A stretch of 64,000 nt of DNA from Diphasiastrum complanatum. Its lineage: Eukaryota > Streptophyta > Lycopodiopsida > Lycopodiales > Lycopodiaceae. The position numbers were made by a program, and so were the translations under genes. The stretch lies in NCBI GenBank assembly GCA_029204225.1, contig CM055115.1:9916665-9980664 (forward strand), in the 5' to 3' direction. Below, in pieces: positions 42,961 to 54,077 of the stretch; within the stretch, counting starts at the first letter, position 1, and the number at the start of each line of letters is the position of its first letter. The notes under the pieces were generated by a model. That model was not told the DNA's origin, made no database searches, and was given only the letters and a program-made list of their open reading frames with translations.

Positions 42961-43980
42961 ACGTGCTTCTTAATTAAGCCAAAGATCAAAGGGCATAAAT
43001 GGATCTTTGTGAGATAGTGGATCTTCCAAAGAGAAAGAGACCCATTTGCCAACAAATTGGTATATAGGATGAAGTACAATACCGATGGAACCATTGCAAA
43101 ACACAAGGCAAGGCTTGTAGTGAAAGGCTATTGCATAGAGTAAGGGCATTGATTATGAGAAGACCTTTGCTCGTGTGGCTAAGTGGAACACACACTTTGC
43201 ATGGTGATTGCCTTGGCGACATTATTTGGGAGGAGTCAACATCAAATGGATGTAAAGTCTTTTTTTGAATGGTAAGCTTTAAGAAGAAGTGTACATGGAG
43301 CAACTTAGTGGGTTTGTGATACAAGGCATAGCAGATTGAAGAAGGCCTCGTATGGATTGAGACAAGCTTGTTATAGCCACTTTGATAAGTATCTCTTGTC
43401 TAGAAGTTTGATACACATTTTTTCAGATTTCAACCTTTACTACTTTGCTGGCGACTCTAGCATCACATTGATTGTGTTATATGTAGATGACCTCATAATC
43501 ACAGACAATGATGATGATTTGATTAGTGCTATAAAAAAGGATCTATCCTCCAACTTTGATATGATTGACCTTGGTTTGATGCACTATTGTTTTTTTTCTA
43601 GTGAAAATTTGGCAAAGACGTGCTGGTATTACACTCATGCAAATGAATTATGTGAATAAAATTCTGAAACATTCCAAGATGTGCAATAGTAAGCCAATGT
43701 CTCCACCTGTGGAGGTTGGTAAGAAACTTTCTAACCAGGTTGAGAGTGCGCTAGTTGATGCTACTTTGTTTCATCAATTAGGTGGTTCACTGATTTATCT
43801 CCCACCTACTCATCCTGATATAAGCTATGATGTAAGTGTTCTGAGTCAATTCATGGCTACGCCTAGGGTGGCTCATTGGAAAGCGGCAAAGAGAATTCTT
43901 CATTACATTAAAAGGACACTAACCCATGGATTCCTATATGAGAGACAACACGCTCTATATTCGTCAATTTCATGTTAACT
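42961..43980 (+). pseudogene. Ty1/copia RT fragment, 43-kb copy
   Basis: Begins GACGTGCTTC at 42,960, then KYNTDGTIAKHKARLVVKGY (RT) near 43,078, KKASYGLRQACYSHFDKYLL near 43,336, LYVDDLIITDNDDDLISAIK near 43,480 and [20 protein letters not shown] near 43,786. It ends in the start of RNase H at about 43,960 where a deletion joins unrelated DNA. Stops and frameshifts are several. Copies are at 45,794 and 49,717 (same strand) and 31,088 and 54,825 (inverted). Confidence 0.88.
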
Positions 43981-44613
43981 ACCTATTACATTTGATAATC
44001 TACTACATACTTCAGATGAAGAAGTTTTGTGCAAGGTTTGTCTTTTGAAGAAAAATGCATTCCTCAGTAAAATGATTTCAGTGTCCAACATCAGTTTTTC
44101 ATTGTAAAAAGGGATGGCAAGACATTGCTATTTGCTCTTCTTGCTAGCTTCTAGAGACTAGGCTGTTATTTCTTTTGTTTATTCCAAAACGTATTATTGT
44201 TGGAGCTTTACCAAATCGTTTGGAGGTGCATTATGTAGTCGTAATGTCGCAAGCAAAATACTCCCCTCAAGTTTATTAGTGCATTCATATATCTTAGTCC
44301 ATTGCAATAGTACAGAACAACCAATAAATAGAACATCGCTATTATAGAACCCAAAACTAACCATCACAAGAATATGTAGATACAAGGAATAACACTGCTC
44401 AATTGCATTTCATAGTCGAGTGCAAAACACCTAAAGTTATAGGCTGATTAGCAAACATAGTCAACATTTCCAAACACCTGAAATTATAGACTAAACAACA
44501 AACAGAGTCAACATTGCCACTGCTAAGAGGTCTTAGGCAAGAAAATTCATCTTACTGCTTGCAGTACAATATAGAATCTGGACTACTGAACATTTAAAAC
44601 GCTTGGTCTCACC
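43981..44613 (-). repeat. Inverted Gypsy LTR and spacer fragment
   Basis: Reverse complement of about 22,920-23,480. The promoter half (U3 with TATA) is missing because 44,613 joins directly to the accessory-ORF remnant. About 44,194-44,400 corresponds to the 3' part of the LTR. Confidence 0.7.
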
Positions 44614-45075
44614 CTGATAATCATCTATGATGCCTGATATCAATCGTGGTGTTTGCTTCGTCAACATTAGTTTGTTCAGCCATTCAATGATGATTGGTGT
44701 GTACTCACTGCTGAAAATCCTTCTCTCAACGACAATATATTTTTCATAATAGTGGATATGAATCATCCACATATTTCACTATCACTGTGTATAAGGTGTC
44801 AAAAGTCCGACACTCTCCGGCCAGCCAAGGTTTAAACGTGGCCTGCTTTGAATGGTACTATAATTTACATCATTGTGTGCCTTGAAACTTTGCTCGGTTT
44901 CATAAAAATATTCCGCCACAAAAAACATAGAACTTCATGTTAAGATTTCAATCCCATCGGAATTGTTTACCTTCATTTTGTCCTAGAAAACCGCCCATGC
45001 CAATACTACATGTGCCTTCAAATCCGACTCCTGCCAAAATTCATACTACTCTGACTGGACTCATCACTTTGTATG
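44614..45075 (-). pseudogene. Inverted Gypsy accessory-ORF remnant, copy D
   Basis: Minus-strand match to 53,935-54,530, including the KAHNDVxYxTIQ and LYTVIVKYVDDSYPLLW-type translated segments. It ends at about 45,075 against a plus-strand gag. Non-functional. Confidence 0.6.
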
Positions 45076-45793
45076 GAGCAAGTATCTGTTTGGAAAAATG
45101 ACATGGTTACCATAGAATTCCAATAGGGGAATGTTAAATTTTGTAGAAATTGTTATCATGAAGGACATTATATCAATGAATGTCCCAATAGTACCCGGTT
45201 TTGTGTTATTTGTAATGTGTACAATCAATGGGCGAATGACTGTCGCAGATTACAAGCAATAAGAACTACCAGAGCATTTGCAGTTCAAGCGCCCCAACAA
45301 CAAGAACCTCAAATGCAAAAGCCACCAATGCAACCGAAGTTGATGGCTTACCAATAGGGTCAGCCGATAATGCAGGGCCAGCTGCCACAATGGCCATTCC
45401 AACGGCAAATACGCTATATTCAAAATCAGCCATCGTTATTTTAATTGTGTGATGTACCATTGTCAGTGCGTTGGTAATTTAAAACGTGGTTTACCCCCAC
45501 CATGGGTCAACACTAGTTTTAATGATCAGAATCCGAGGTTAAACCAACAACCGAATCAAGGAGGAGTACATATTCTAGAGCATCAAGCTCTTGTGCAGCT
45601 GCTGAGGGTTGAGGAGACATTACTGACAGATGTGCAAGCCATTACTCGACACAAGAACAAAGGAAAGGCTATAAGGCAGGAGTCTTATAATGAGAAAGCA
45701 GGGCCATGTACAAGTCGGGTATCTAATACAGATGTGGGTCAGATGGCCAAAGTCACTCAAGAGGTGTTGAGTCAGTTGCATCAGTCACAAGGA
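45076..45793 (+). pseudogene. Gypsy gag C-terminus with two zinc knuckles
   Basis: The first knuckle, 45,142-45,183, is CRNCYHEGHYINEC (CX2CX4HX4C, intact). The second, 45,202-45,243, is CVICNVYNQWANDC with Gln in place of His. A Gln/Pro-rich stretch follows (QAPQQQEPQMQKPPMQ). After stops near 45,355 and 45,440, a 131-aa open frame (45,449-45,844) contains RGLPPPWVNTSF and a charged linker before joining Copia RT DNA at 45,793. This may be the gag of the Gypsy family whose LTRs begin TGTGTTAGGCC, given its neighbours, but no LTR/PBS proves it. Confidence 0.7.
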
Positions 45794-47150
45794 CGTGCTT
45801 CCCAATTAAGCCAAACATCAAAGGGCATAAATGGATCTTTGTGAGATAGTGGACCTTCCAAAGAGAAAGAGACCCATTTGGCAACAAATCGGTATATAGG
45901 ATGAAGTACAATACCGATGGAACCATTGCAAAACACAAGGCAAGGCTTGTAGTGAAAGGCTATGCCATAGAGTAAGGGCATTGATTATGAGAAGACCTTC
46001 GCTTGTGTGGCTAAGTGGAACACACACTTTGCATGGTGATTGCCTTGGCGACATTATTTGGGAGGAGTCAACATCAAATGGATGTAAAGTCTGCTTTTTT
46101 TGAATGGTAAGCTTTAAGAAGAAGTGTACATGGAGCAACTTAGTGGGTTTGTGATACAAGGCATAGCAGATTGAAGAAGGCCTTGTACGGATTTAGGCAA
46201 GCTTGGTATAGCCACTTTGATAAGTATCTCTTGTCTAGAGGTTTGATACACACTTTTTCAGATTTCAACCTTTACTACTTTGTTGGCGACTCTAGCATCA
46301 CACTGATTGTGTTATAAGTAGATGACCTCATAATCACAGACAATGATGATGATTTGATTAGTGCTATAAAAATGGATCTATCCTCCAACTTTGATATGAT
46401 TGACCTTGGTTAGACGCACTATTGTTTTTTTTCAGTGAAAATTTGGCAAAGACGTGCTGGTATTACACCCATGCAAATGAATTATGTGAATAAAATTTTG
46501 AAACATTCCAAGATGTGCAATAGTAAGCCAACGTCTCCACCTATGGATGTTTGTAAGAAACTTTCTAACCAAGATGAGAGTGCACTAGTTGATGCTACTT
46601 TGTTTCATCAATTAGGTGGTTCACTGATTTATCTCCCACCTACTCATCCTGATATAAGCTATGATATAAGTGTTCTGAGTCAATTCATGGCTACGCCTAG
46701 GGAGGCTCACTAGAAAGCGGCAAAGAGAATTCTTCATTACATTAAAAGGACACTAACCCGTGGATTGCTATATGAGAGTCAACACGCTTTACCAGTTTTG
46801 CAATGCTTCATAGATTCGGATTCGACAGGCTGTGTAGATGTAGGTCCTACATTTTAGAAATCTTGATCAAATGACCTACCTAGCACCTATGATTCAGATC
46901 ATGTTATGCTTTTCGTATTGGTGATGCTGTGTTTTCTTGCTCTAGTAAGAAGCATGATACAATTGCTCTTTTCACCATAGAAGCAGAGTACAAAGCTCTA
47001 TGTTCAGCTATGTAGGAGACAATATGGTTAAGAAGAATGATGGAAGACATAGGCATCCTACAAAGTAAGCCAATGTGTGATAGCCAGAGCAATTCAGCTA
47101 TGGTCTTTTTGAGTGGTCTTTTTAATTTGGGGTATGGGATCCCTTCAATA
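45794..47150 (+). pseudogene. Ty1/copia RT and RNase H fragment, 46-kb copy
   Basis: Begins at the same base as the 43-kb copy (GACGTGCTTC). RT motifs: KYNTDGTIAKHKARLVVKGY near 45,905, KKALYGFRQAWYSHFDKYLL near 46,175, VDDLIITDNDDD near 46,320 with the preceding Tyr lost to a stop codon, and [20 protein letters not shown] near 46,620. RNase H parts near 46,800-47,090 are degraded, with an unrelated insertion near 46,845-46,900 relative to 49,940. Confidence 0.88.
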
Positions 47151-47764
47151 GTGTCTATATTCGCCAATTTCATGTTGACTACCTATCACATTTGATAATT
47201 TACTACATACTTCAGACGAAAAAGTTGCTTTGACATCCACATTTTAGTTGGATTTTGAGTGCAAAAATATCAGCATTTGTCGATATCCACTAGGGAGCAT
47301 GTTCCCACACAAACAAATGTAGAACAAGTAAACAGTTCATCAACATCAGTGGTATGTTTCTCAACAATAGTGGGATAAATAGACATGGCTCTCAATTTTG
47401 GCCCACAATCCAGTCCCAATCCCTTTACACTCTTAGTGTTTTATGTCATTGTTGCAAATTTTGTCTTGACTAGTATTTGTTTCTCCTCAACTTGCAAGTT
47501 CTAGACATTTTTGACCTCAATTTCTTGCTTTGAACTCTCTAAAATTAGATGTTGTAAATGCCTACGTGACTCACGATTTTTCTCTGATTTCCAAGAACGT
47601 CTTTGCAACATACTTGGGTATTATATATTCATATAAAAAGTGAGTTTCTTTAGTGGGAACCAAGATTGGGATTTCAAATAAACCATAAAAAATCTTTAAT
47701 GCTAGTTCACATTTGATTCACACTGATAGTCTATTCGTGCATGGACTGGATATTTTCATCTACA

Positions 47765-48143
47765 AAAATGGAGTTTTGTATAGAAAGAGCAAACATATAG
47801 ATATTGTGAACCGTTTCAAATTATAAAGAAAAATGGTTCGTTAGCTGACGAACTAGATCTTCAGAAGAAGACTACAGCTCATCCTCTGTTTCATGTAAGC
47901 TGCCTAAATTTAAGTTTACATGAAGGTGACGTAGTTGGTTCAGAGGAAGATCTTACCCATTTGGAGGACTTATTGTTTAGTGTTCCTCTGGAACCTGAAA
48001 AAGTACTCAAAACCAGAGATAAACAATTGAGAACTTGTTCTATCTCTTAGTGCTTGATCAGGTGGAAGGGACGGACTGAGGATCGTGATTCGTGGGAGCG
48101 GGTCGAAAGCATAAAGAAGAATTTTCCTAGGTTTCACTTCTAG
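47765..48143 (+). pseudogene. Chromovirus integrase tail and chromodomain, unit 1
   Basis: Integrase C-terminal tail then chromodomain ending ESIKKNFPRFHF before the stop at 48,141-48,143. A nonsense change TAG at 48,048-48,050 replaces the CAG of unit 2 inside the chromodomain. The remainder of pol is absent. Confidence 0.75.
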
Positions 48144-48170
48144 AGATAGAAGTGGTTCAAGGGGGAAGAA

Positions 48171-48575
48171 TGTTATGTCCATGTCCTATACAAGGGCATT
48201 ATTTCGGACGTGGTCGTATCAAGTAATCAATAATCATATGAGGGCACAAAACTATAATTGGACATAGGAGCACATGCATGGTGAATGACCGCTTCAATGC
48301 AAGAATAGGAGGTCAATAGCTCAATACAGCTTGCATGGGGATCCTAGGAAGAATATTCTCTCTCTCCTGGAGAAATATATCCTATGGAAACTCGCCCATC
48401 TCCCTAATGTGAATTTAGTTTCTTGAACCAGTTTCTCCTCTCCTCTCTTGTGTTCTTAACTATGGCTTAGGGTATTGACTAGCATGTCCATATTGATTGG
48501 GTGTTTCATGCTCCACATGTGTCTTGTTGGTTTGCATGTGACATGATTCTTGAAGAGCTTCATTTGGCGACCGTT
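48171..48575 (+). repeat. Chromovirus 3' LTR, unit 1
   Basis: TGTTATGTCC start directly after AAGGGGGAAGAA (polypurine tract 48,158-48,170), 27 bp after the chromodomain stop. Lacks about 50-80 bp found in the 30-kb and 41-kb copies. Right end estimated. Confidence 0.7.
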
Positions 48576-48990
48576 ACATAGGGAGGCAATTCTCGACACT
48601 ACAATTGCTATCGAAAAAGAAAAGCTCCTTGAATGAGCCTTTGTTCTCAGTCTTGAACAATATCTTGGAATCATTGTCCTCATCATAGTAATTATCATGC
48701 ATTTGACCAAGCATTTTCGGTTCACTAAATGGAGCTACACCTTTATTTCTAGACATGACCAAGCATATTTATCACCTTTTGTAATAATAGCCCACTGATA
48801 TGCCTTGTATGAATGATAACTAATCTTTTCTGAAAATTTCTCTACAACAATTTTTTTTTAATTGTGGATTATCACAGACGGTGGAGACTTTTGTGGGTGA
48901 GTCACCCTCACCTCTAGGATGACCAGTCCTCCGCTTCTTATGTGTCGCCTTAGGAGTAACAAATCCCTTCTAGACTTTAAATTTGATCTT
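48576..48990 (-). pseudogene. Conserved unknown frame, inverted copy in unit 1
   Basis: The minus-strand frame includes EPKMLGQMHDNYYDEDNDSK and TENKGSFKELFFFDSNCSVE. The N-terminal half is shifted out of frame by small deletions near 48,770-48,860, and ends further right with the GGLVIPDVRV-like region damaged. Homologous to 29,543-29,932. Confidence 0.55.
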
Positions 48991-49189
48991 TTGGGTGGGT
49001 TTGCTATTACAGTATGGATAAACATGAGAAAGCTACCAAACAGTCACAAAACTATCTTTTGAGTCGGTTATTATCAATATAGAATATGCATGCGAACCAG
49101 TTTTGCTAAAAATAAAGGGAAAATAGACAGAAAATTGTCAAAATGTGCATCTAAAAAGCAACATTTTTTCTTCAGTTTGTCACTAAAAT

Positions 49190-49690
49190 CTGTCAATTTG
49201 ATACGACAAATCGATACTTGGTATCGATTTGTCGTTTCAAACTGACAAATGATATGGAATTTCGATATCAGGTATCGATCTATAGTATCAAATTTACAAA
49301 TGATACTAGACATCAATACCAAGTATCAATCTCTAGTATCATTTGTCAGTTTGATATGTGAAATCGATACAGGGGATCGATCTGCATTATCAAATTGAAA
49401 AATGATGTGAGAAATCAATACTTGGTATGGATCTCTCGTATCATTTGTCAATTTGATATGGCAGGTCGATATCTGCTATCGATTTCTTGGTATCGATCTC
49501 TCATATCATTTTTCAATTTGATACAACAGATATCCGATATCGATTTGTTGTGTCATCTACAAATGACTCTATTATTACAAAAAGTCTTTTTTTAACAAAT
49601 GATACGACAGGTTGATACGCGGTATCGACCTGTAGTATCATTGGCAGTATATGATACCCGAGAACGATCCCACATATTGACGTCTGGTAT
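49190..49690. repeat. Palindrome array C (inverted)
   Basis: Same two alternating palindromes as arrays A and B in inverted order, between the two tandem units. Ends at about 49,690 (CCCACATATTGACGTCTGGTATG), the mirror of the start of array A. Confidence 0.85.
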
Positions 49691-50819
49691 GAAAGATGCT
49701 CAAAATTATTACTAGTGGTTCACTGATTTATCTCCCACCAACTCATCCTGATATAAGCTATGATGTAAGTGTTCTGAGTCAATTCATGGCTATGCCTAGG
49801 GAGGCTCATTGGAAAGCAGCAAAGAGAATTCTTCATTACATTAAAAGGACTCTAACCCATGGATTGCTACATGAGAGACAACATGCTTTGCCAGTTTTGC
49901 AAGGCTTCATAGATTCGGATTCGACAGGCTGTGTAGATGACAATTATCCACCACATGTTATGCTTTTCGTATTGGTGATGGTGTGTTTTCTTGCTCTAGT
50001 AAGAAGCAGGATACAATTGCTCTTTTCACCATGAAGCAGAGTACAGAGCTCTATGTTCAGCTATATAGGAGACAATATGGTTAAGAAGAATGATGGAAGA
50101 CATAGGCATCCTGCAAAGTAAGTTTACGTGTGACAGCCATAGCACCATTCAGCTATGGTCTTTTTGAGTGGTCTTTTTAATTTGGGGTATGGGATCCCTT
50201 CAATAGTGTCTATATTTGCCAATTTCATGTTGACTACCTATCACATTTGATAATTTACTACATACTTCAGACGAAAAAGTTGCTTTGACATCCACATTTT
50301 AGTTGGATTTTGAGTGCAAAAATATCAGCATTTGTCGATATCCACTAGGGAGCATGTTCCCACACAAACAAATGTAGAACAAGTAAACAGTTCATCAACA
50401 TCAGTGGTATGTTTTTCAACAATAGTGGGATAAATAGACATGGCTCTCAATTTTGGCCCACAATCCAGTCCCAATCCCTTTACACTCTTAGTGTTTTATG
50501 TCATTGTTGCAAATTTTGTCTTGACTAGTATTTGTTTCTCCTCAACTTGCAAGTTCTAGACATTTTTGACCTCAATTTCTTGCTTTGAACTCTCTAAAAT
50601 TAGATGTTGTAAATGCCTACGTGACTCACGATTTTTCTCTGATTTCCAAGAACGTCTTTGCAACATACTTGGGTATTATATATTCATATAAAAAGTGAGT
50701 TTCTTTAGTGGGAACCAAGATTGGGATTTCAAATAAACCATAAAAAATCTTTAATGCTAGTTCACATTTGATTCACACTGATAGTCTATTCGTGCATGGA
50801 CTGGATATTTTCATCTACA

Positions 50820-51198
50820 AAAATGGAGTTTTGTATAGAAAGAGCAAACATATAGATATTGTGAACCGTTTCAAATTATAAAGAAAATTGGTTCGTTAGC
50901 TGACGAACTAGATCTTCAGAAGAAGACTACAGCTCATCCTCTGTTTCATGTAAGCTGCCTAAATTTAAGTTTACATGAAGGTGACGTAGTTGGTTCAGAG
51001 GAAGATCTTACCCATTTGGAGGACTTATTGTTTAGTGTTCCTCTGGAACCTGAAAAAGTACTCAAAACCAGAGATAAACAATTGAGAACTTGTTCTATCT
51101 CTCAGTGCTTGATCAGGTGGAAGGGACGGACTGAGGATCGTGATTCGTGGGAGCGGGTCGAAAGCATAAAGAAGAATTTTCCTAGGTTTCACTTCTAG
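50820..51198 (+). pseudogene. Chromovirus integrase tail and chromodomain, unit 2
   Basis: The best open chromodomain copy on this strand. The frame from 51,016 contains EKVLKTRDKQLRTCSISQCL, IRWKGRTEDRDSWERVESIK and ends FPRFHF at 51,198. The aromatic residue positions expected for methyl-lysine binding are not all evident, and the usual acidic/aromatic pattern is altered. The rest of pol is absent. Confidence 0.75.
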
Positions 51199-51225
51199 AG
51201 ATAGAAGTGGTTCAAGGGGGAAGAA

Positions 51226-51630
51226 TGTTATGTCCATGTCCTATACAAGGGCATTATTTCGGACGTGGTCGTATCAAGTAATCAATAATCATATGAGGGC
51301 ACAAAACTATAATTGGACATAGGAGCACATGCATGGTGAATGACCGCTTCAATGCAAGAATAGGAGGTCAATAGCTCAATACAGCTTGCATGGGGATCCT
51401 AGGAAGAATATTCTCTCTCTCTTGGAGAAATATATCCTATGGAAACTCGCCCATCTCCCTAATGTGAATTCAGTTTCTTGAACCAGTTTCTCCTCTCCTC
51501 TCTTGTGTTCTTAACTATGGCTTAGGGTATTGACTAGCATGTCCATATTGATTGGGTGTTTCATGCTCCACATGTGTCTTGTTGGTTTGCATGTGACATG
51601 ATTCTTGAAGAGCTCCATTTGGCGACCGTT
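51226..51630 (+). repeat. Chromovirus 3' LTR, unit 2
   Basis: TGTTATGTCC start at 51,226 after the same polypurine tract. Nearly identical to 48,171-48,575. Confidence 0.7.
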
Positions 51631-52045
51631 ATATAGGGAGGCAATTCTCGACACTACAATTGCTATCGAAAAAGAAAAGCTCCTTGAATGAGCCTTTGTT
51701 CTCAGTCTTGAACAATATCTTGGAATCAATGTCCTCATCATAGTAATTATCATGCATTTGACCAAGCATTTTCGGTTCACTAAATGGAGCTACACCTTTA
51801 TTTCTAGACATGACCAAGCATATTTATCACCTTTTGTAATAATAGCCCACTGATATGCCTTGTATGAATGATAACTAATCTTTTCTGAAAATTTCTCTAC
51901 AACAATTTTTTTTTAATTGTGGATTATCACAGACGGTGGAGACTTTTGTGGGTGAGTCACCCTCACCTCTAGGATGACCAGTCCTCCGCTTCTTATGTGT
52001 CGCCTTAGGAGTAACAAATCCCTTCTAGACTTTAAATTTGATCTT
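51631..52045 (-). pseudogene. Conserved unknown frame, inverted copy in unit 2
   Basis: Nearly identical to 48,576-48,990, with the same frame damage in the N-terminal half. Terminal residues NCSVENCLPI match copy B. Confidence 0.55.
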
Positions 52046-52299
52046 TTGGGTGGGTTTGCTATTACAGTATGGATAAACATGAGAAAGCTACCAAACAGTC
52101 ACAAAACTATCTTTTGAGTCGGTTATTATCAATATAGAATATGCATGCGAACCAGTTTTGCTAAAAATAAAGAGAAAGTAGACATAAAATTGTCAAAATG
52201 TGCATCTAAAAAGCAACATGGCTCTCAATTTTGGCCCACAATCCATTCCCCATCCTTTATCTTCTTAATGTTTTATGTCATTATTGCTCATTTGTCTTG

Positions 52300-52990
52300 G
52301 GCTCATTCTATTTAGATGACTCCCTCTTAAACTTAGACTTCTTAGAAGATTTATTCTGCTAAGTAAATAGAGCATTTTCGGAATCACCATTATCGTCATA
52401 GCGTTCTTGAGCTTCTAATTCTTCCTTAACTTCGTCTATTGCCTTTTTAAGTTTCATTGTCGCATCTTTCGCTAATAAGGTTCGAGTTGTGTGGAATGAC
52501 CAGGGTAGGGCTCGAAGAAAATAACTAAGCTGCTTTTCCTTAGAAATTGTATTTTCTGCACCAGAAAGGAAATAAAACGATCTTTAATCTTTTGCACAAA
52601 TGTGTTCAGGTCTTTGCCGTCCCACTGTAGGTAAGTTAGTTGGTCTTCCAAGAACATGATTTGATTACGAGATCGAGTCTCATTCTTGGTTTGCAATTCT
52701 TCCCATAAATCCTTTGCGTTCGAAATTGATATAAGATGTAGCACTATATTGTCATGTACTGAAGACGCAATAATTGCTATAGCTTTGTCATTTTTTAAAC
52801 TCCATTCTTGAAGTTCTTTGCCAGGAGTAGCTACTGGCTTCTCCTCAATTGGTTCTACCCATTGCCATAGACCTTCGCCCTTCAACAAGAGTGAAGTCTT
52901 TAATTTTCAAATCAAGTAGTTTGAACCTTCTAGATCCAAGATCGTAGTAATCTTAGCTTGAATGTTGATGATCAACTTTCTTATCCTTTG
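52300..52990 (-). pseudogene. Copia gag fragment
   Basis: The minus-strand open frame (52,888-52,472) reads GEGLWQWVEP, NDKAIAIIASSVHDNIVLHL, NAKDLWEELQTKNETRSRNQ and IMFLEDQLTYLQ, the Copia gag (UBN2-type) pattern. The N-terminal part before 52,888 and the C-terminal part after 52,540 are in other frames. The C-terminal part runs into the EELEAQERYDDNGDSE region near 52,410. No pol is attached; the left end borders the tandem unit. Confidence 0.8.
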
Positions 52991-53200
52991 TCAAGTAAAC
53001 TGTGTGCTTTGTTAGTAGAATCAAGATCTATTTGATTAGTTGTTCTACAGATAGTCATCATGTTACAGAGATATGGCTGAGAACAGAGTACAAGAAGGCC
53101 ACAACGATGTATGGAGGATGTTCCAACGGTCGAGACAGAACATGGGATACCCGTGAATTTTCAAGCGCTATTACAGCTAAGGCAATAGCGAATAACTGAA

Positions 53201-53434
53201 ATGGCAAGGCAGATGCTGGCAGACCAACAATTGCAACATCAATCGGTGACAACACAACCATTGGAAAGCCAACAGGTGGACAGGCAGCTGGACAAAAATC
53301 AGTTAGGAGGATTTGAGTGCTGGGACATCGGTTCTTGGATTCTTGGCATGCCTATTTTGTTTTGGATATGTATAGGCATACTTGTCTTGTATGGGCTGCT
53401 GACTATAATTAGTAGATGGAAGATCAAAGTGTGA
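53201..53434 (+). CDS. Small frame with C-terminal membrane anchor (env-like?)
   Basis: A 77-aa frame starts with a Gln-rich hydrophilic half (QQLQHQSVTTQPLESQQ), then a strongly hydrophobic segment of about 28 residues beginning at about residue 44 (WILGMPILFWICIGILVLYG), then a short basic tail (SRWKIKV). Upstream (53,055-53,200) the same frame remains open back to a single stop near 53,187, so it may be the end of a longer protein. It precedes the accessory ORF and LTR of a Gypsy family by about 1.3 kb. The layout recalls the membrane-proximal end of an envelope-type protein, but no fusion motif or cleavage site was recognised. It could equally be a chance hydrophobic frame. Confidence 0.35.
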   Translation: MARQMLADQQLQHQSVTTQPLESQQVDRQLDKNQLGGFECWDIGSWILGMPILFWICIGILVLYGLLTIISRWKIKV

Positions 53435-54077
53435 AGTAAATAATAAGTACTAGGCTATGGAAAATTTTGTACTTCAATTTCGATTATAATGAAATATGAG
53501 AAAATGGTGTATACTTGATTAACTGTGGCGTGTGTAGGCATATGTACATTTGAATTGCTTTATAAAATGAGTAATCATAAACAATTACATGAATTAATTT
53601 TCTAGGAAGTGCGGAAGCGCACTAAATATCGTTACATGTGGACGTAATACAAAATATTGCTCATACCAGTTCTCTTGTACAAACCCTTTTGTACAAACCC
53701 TTGTGTCAAGTGATTTTGGCTAGGATTGTATGATAATTTTTATAACGGATACCTGGAAAATGCTATGTATGCCTGATTTCATTATTGTTTAGCAACTAGA
53801 TTAACCGTAGCGCATAAGTTGCGATTATATTGCAGGTTGTGTGCATATCTTGCGGTGTTACAATGACATTGTTATGGTCCCTTCAGTTCGGAACAGATAT
53901 GATGGTGAACGGCTGACTGATTACATCCATGCAAAGTGATGATGAGTCCAGTAAGAGTAGTACGAATTTTGGCAGGATTCGGATTTGAAGGCATAGGCAA
54001 TATTGGCGTGGGCGGTTTTACAGGGCAAAATGAAGGTAAACAATTCCGACGAGATTGAAATCTTAACATGAAGTTCT
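53435..54077 (+). other. Non-coding or degraded part of the Gypsy 3' region
   Basis: 53,540-53,600 recurs at about 39,200-39,265, and 53,935-54,077 recurs inverted at 44,935-45,075. A Gly-rich translated patch (GFGFEGIGNIGVGGF) occurs near 53,975. No firm gene. Confidence 0.4.

Larger units (their letters stand above)
46618..49163 (+). repeat. Tandem duplication, unit 1
   Basis: Colinear with 49,717-52,218. From about 47,150 the offset is a constant 3,055 bp and the two units are almost identical. The left part (Copia RNase H) is less similar and contains indels. The unit also includes palindrome array C to its right, which is not repeated after unit 2. Confidence 0.9.
49717..52218 (+). repeat. 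Tandem duplication, unit 2
   Basis: Second unit, truncated at 52,218 (AAAAAGCAACAT) just before where unit 1 enters the palindrome array. Its Copia fragment (49,717-50,200) reads [20 protein letters not shown] and is cut at its left end. Confidence 0.9.

Noticed and set aside
53201-53434. A host gene for a small membrane protein
   Set aside because: No promoter or conserved family was recognised and it lies inside a Gypsy 3' region, so a retroelement origin is simpler.
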